A stretch of 64,000 nucleotides of DNA, taken from Callaeas wilsoni (taxonomy: Eukaryota; Chordata; Aves; Passeriformes; Callaeidae). Every line of letters begins with the position of its first letter. Positions within the stretch are counted from its first letter, which is position 1. Location of the stretch: assembly GCA_013398955.1 (NCBI GenBank), contig VWPU01012706.1, forward strand, positions 1 through 64,000. Direction: 5' to 3'. The position numbers and the translations under genes are program-made. The notes under the pieces are model-generated. The model was not told the DNA's origin. It searched no databases and saw only the letters and a list, made by a program, of their open reading frames with translations. Positions 61,901 to 64,000 of the stretch are shown here, piece by piece.

Positions 61901-63394
61901 AGTTTTGGCGGTTTTTCTTTCCCTACAACACTTTGAAAGCCAAATACCTGACCTCACAGTAATTAGTTTTACCTACCTCATCACTGTACTCGTCCAAAAC
62001 AAATTTCCTGAAAACTTTAGTGGAAGCTCCTGCTTGACATTGCTGCAGACTAGCAATATTTGAATTCTTCCTGGGCTCTACATCTCTGAGGTTTTTAAAA
62101 TTAAGTGGAGAGGGATAAAAACAAAGTGTGAGGAAATTACTCTGCTATGTCTTGTTTTGAAATTCATTTCTGGAGCTTTTTTTCAATAATCCTGCTGTTT
62201 GTTGAAGGCTCTTTGATTTCATCATTCTACTGGAAGAATTTATAAAATCTAGAGACTCCCAGGCACTGGTAGACTTACACCTTTCCACTTCCAATAAAAC
62301 TATGGATTTTCAGATGCGTTTTGTTAGGTTGGTTTTGCTCCATGAGGCTGATCATGTCCTGCTTCCCCGAACAGTGAGCATTGGACCTGAAAATGGCTTG
62401 ACTCACAGAAGAAAACTTTGTCAATGGCAAAGCAGATAATTTAAACTATTATTATGCTGAAAATACTACGTCCTTGATAAGTTGTCTCTGTGAAATAAGC
62501 AACTTTCCTTTTCATTGCTGTTTCCACATTCTGAGTTATGGATTTTTCTGAGCATGGCTTTTCTGTTTGGAATATACAAGGAAAGAAATATTTTCACTGT
62601 TATGTACCTAGAAAGCAACTATGTTTGCTCATACTGTAGAAGAACATTCATGTTTTAAACAGAGACCAAGTGTGCAAAATGTTGGTCCCAAAGACAAGTA
62701 TTCCTGAAAGCATTAAGACATGAGAAAATCAGGAAAAAATGAAAAGGCACAGCTAGAACGAAATTATAACTTAAGCCTTGGTTTCTGTGATCTGCTTTAG
62801 TGCAATATAATGATCTGCCCAAAAGAACAATAAACGCATATTTTTCATTTATTTTTAGAAGAGCTACTCTCCAGCAGGCTATTGGCCTTATGTCAATACA
62901 TTTTACACTGTAACGAAGAACAGTAACTGCTACTGTCACAGAATCATACATAGTGCAAAAGATGAACAAGACTAATGTAATTATGGTTTTAATCGTGATG
63001 TGACCGTGATGTTTACACCTGTAATAAGCAGATAATAAGCTGGAACAGCATCAGACTCCCAGGACTGAGGACATGCATTGTGATTAACTTAAAGTGAAGA
63101 AAAATGTCTATAATGAGCTGGGTTTTTTTCATTTCAGATTATGTTTAATCTTGCATAAAGTCCTGTTCTGCAGTTCAGACTTTGTTATAAGACTATAACG
63201 CATTCCGACATACGTGTTTTCTTCTTCTGTCAAGGGGCTGCTTTGTGCATTGTCTTTGTCTTTATTAAAATTTCTTGCATTATGTGCCATACTTGAGGAA
63301 TAGCTCTTGACATTGTTCTCATTCAAAATACTCAAATGAAGTGAAAATGATGATTTAAAAGTGACTGCTTGAACACTGCCATCATAGAAACAAC
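55986..63394. other. Intergenic stretch, no gene seen
   Basis: More than 7 kb of AT-rich sequence with small low-complexity runs: an A-rich run at about 56305-56332, purine runs at about 58465-58495, and an ATTT-type run at about 59415-59432. No coding region, RNA or named repeat is recognised. Confidence 0.5.
57978..58021. repeat. Two 16-bp direct repeats with a small hairpin
   Basis: The units gacaggtgggcaccct (57978-57993) and gacaggtgggaaccct (58006-58021) differ at one base and are 28 bp apart. Between and overlapping them, ttcccacc (57996-58003) and ggtgggaa (58010-58017) form an 8-bp perfect stem with a 6-nt loop. Confidence 0.8.
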
Positions 63395-63480
63395 AGTGTG
63401 GTTGAAGTTTGAGGAATCTTTGGAGATCGTTTAGTCCAACTCCCTGCTTAAAGTAGGATCAGTGCAAGTGGCTTTAGTTT
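63395..63480 (-). mobile_element. CR1 LINE 3' tip, antisense
   Basis: The run 'ctttggagatcgtttagtcc', 'aactccctgcttaaagtagg' and 'atcagtgcaag' matches the antisense CR1 3' end in diverged form. It lies just left of a CR1 ORF2 segment in the same orientation. Confidence 0.7.
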
Positions 63481-63499
63481 TATTTTTTCTGACACTATC

Positions 63500-64000
63500 C
63501 ATACACTCTTGGACAGTGTCTACATACATCTTCTGGGTCACCTGTCCCTCCTTCTAGCTCCAGTATGCTTCCTTTTTTGTTTGATTCTAGTCAGGAACTC
63601 ATTCATCCTGTCACTCTTGCTTGATTTCTTGAGCCTGGATAATATCCTTGAAAGTCAGTTAGTTCTTCTGAACTGGTTGGTTCAAAAACCCTAGCTGGTT
63701 TTCTATGACCAGCTCCCATGGGATTCTTCCAAGCAAGTCCCTGAACAGGTCCAAGATTGTTCTTTTGTAGTGCAGGGTTGTCATCCTGATATTTAGAGTG
63801 TTTTCTCCTCTCAGGTTCCTGAACTCCAATCTCCCTTGATGCCTCAGTCCATACTGCCCTTATGTCCTTGTTGTCCTTGTTTGTAAGAATCTCATCCAAC
63901 ACAACACCTTACCTTATCATCCACTCCTCAGTCACCTGTCTTCGGAAGTTATTAATGCATTAACTTCAGCTACCTCTATGACTGCTTGTGTTCTGCTGTG
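63500..64000 (-). mobile_element. CR1 LINE ORF2 fragment (end of endonuclease and linker), antisense, runs off the window
   Basis: On the reverse strand the frame 63603-63902 starts with 'MLDEILTNKD', the conserved end of the CR1 endonuclease domain ('LDL(V/I)LTN'-type). It then passes through a diverged linker containing 'KNNLGPVQGLAWKNPMGA'. The + strand phrases 'gcaagtccctgaacaggtcc' and 'aatctcatccaacacaacac' match the antisense CR1 region that precedes the reverse transcriptase. The copy continues past 64000, so its 5' extent is unknown. Confidence 0.8.

Noticed and set aside
1..64000. CRISPR arrays, operons, riboswitches, tRNA or rRNA genes
   Set aside because: Nothing on either strand supports any of these. 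The sequence is vertebrate and its repeats are LINE, LTR-type and simple repeats.

Overview
The window is vertebrate nuclear DNA, almost certainly from a bird. It is AT-rich and mostly non-coding. Its dispersed repeats are mainly pieces of the CR1 LINE family: on either strand they end in the typical bird CR1 tail (a 'ggtcccttccaac'-like box followed by 'attctrtgattctgtg'-like repeats), and several still encode recognisable CR1 reverse-transcriptase segments. Nothing indicates a bacterial, viral or plasmid origin. There is no operon structure, no CRISPR array and no RNA gene that I can recognise. The species cannot be named from this window.

The only host gene seen is the intact last coding exon of CHSY3 (chondroitin sulfate synthase 3) at 25773-27338 on the + strand. 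It is preceded by a good splice acceptor and followed by a 3' UTR of about 1.1 to 1.2 kb with an AATAAA at 28481. Everything to the left (1-25772) is read as the last CHSY3 intron. Everything right of about 28.5 kb looks like intergenic DNA downstream of CHSY3. In humans the next gene downstream is HINT1, and HINT1 lies on the sex chromosomes in chicken, so Z linkage is a reasonable inference. The intact exon and sparse repeats fit the Z better than a degenerate W.

Layout: 0.9-2.0 kb holds an LTR-type bird repeat with an internal array of about 48-bp units. At 6.1-7.6 kb there are two CR1 pieces in opposite orientation. At 10.4-12.2 kb there is a tail-to-tail CR1 pair. A (TAA)n microsatellite lies at 14.5 kb, and a CR1 3' end at 21.6-22.2 kb. 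The CHSY3 exon and 3' UTR occupy 25.8-28.5 kb, followed by a hairpin with a TG-rich loop. An A-rich tract containing the only ambiguous base (N) is at 28.9 kb, and a compact hairpin with a direct repeat at 32.05 kb. A (GT)15 lies at 34.46 kb and the longest CR1, on the minus strand, at 35.7-37.0 kb. An A/C-rich tract is at 46.0 kb and a GC-rich LTR-like element at 50.4-50.85 kb. CR1 pieces are at 51.9, 55.5-56.0 and 63.4-64.0 kb; the last runs off the end.

I did not find a new biological system. The most useful second looks are the 3'-end architecture of CHSY3 (AATAAA followed by a hairpin that places a GU-rich run in its loop), the tandem array inside the LTR-type repeat, and the 32-kb hairpin cluster. 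Repeat boundaries come from reading by eye against remembered consensus and should be taken as accurate to a few tens of bases.
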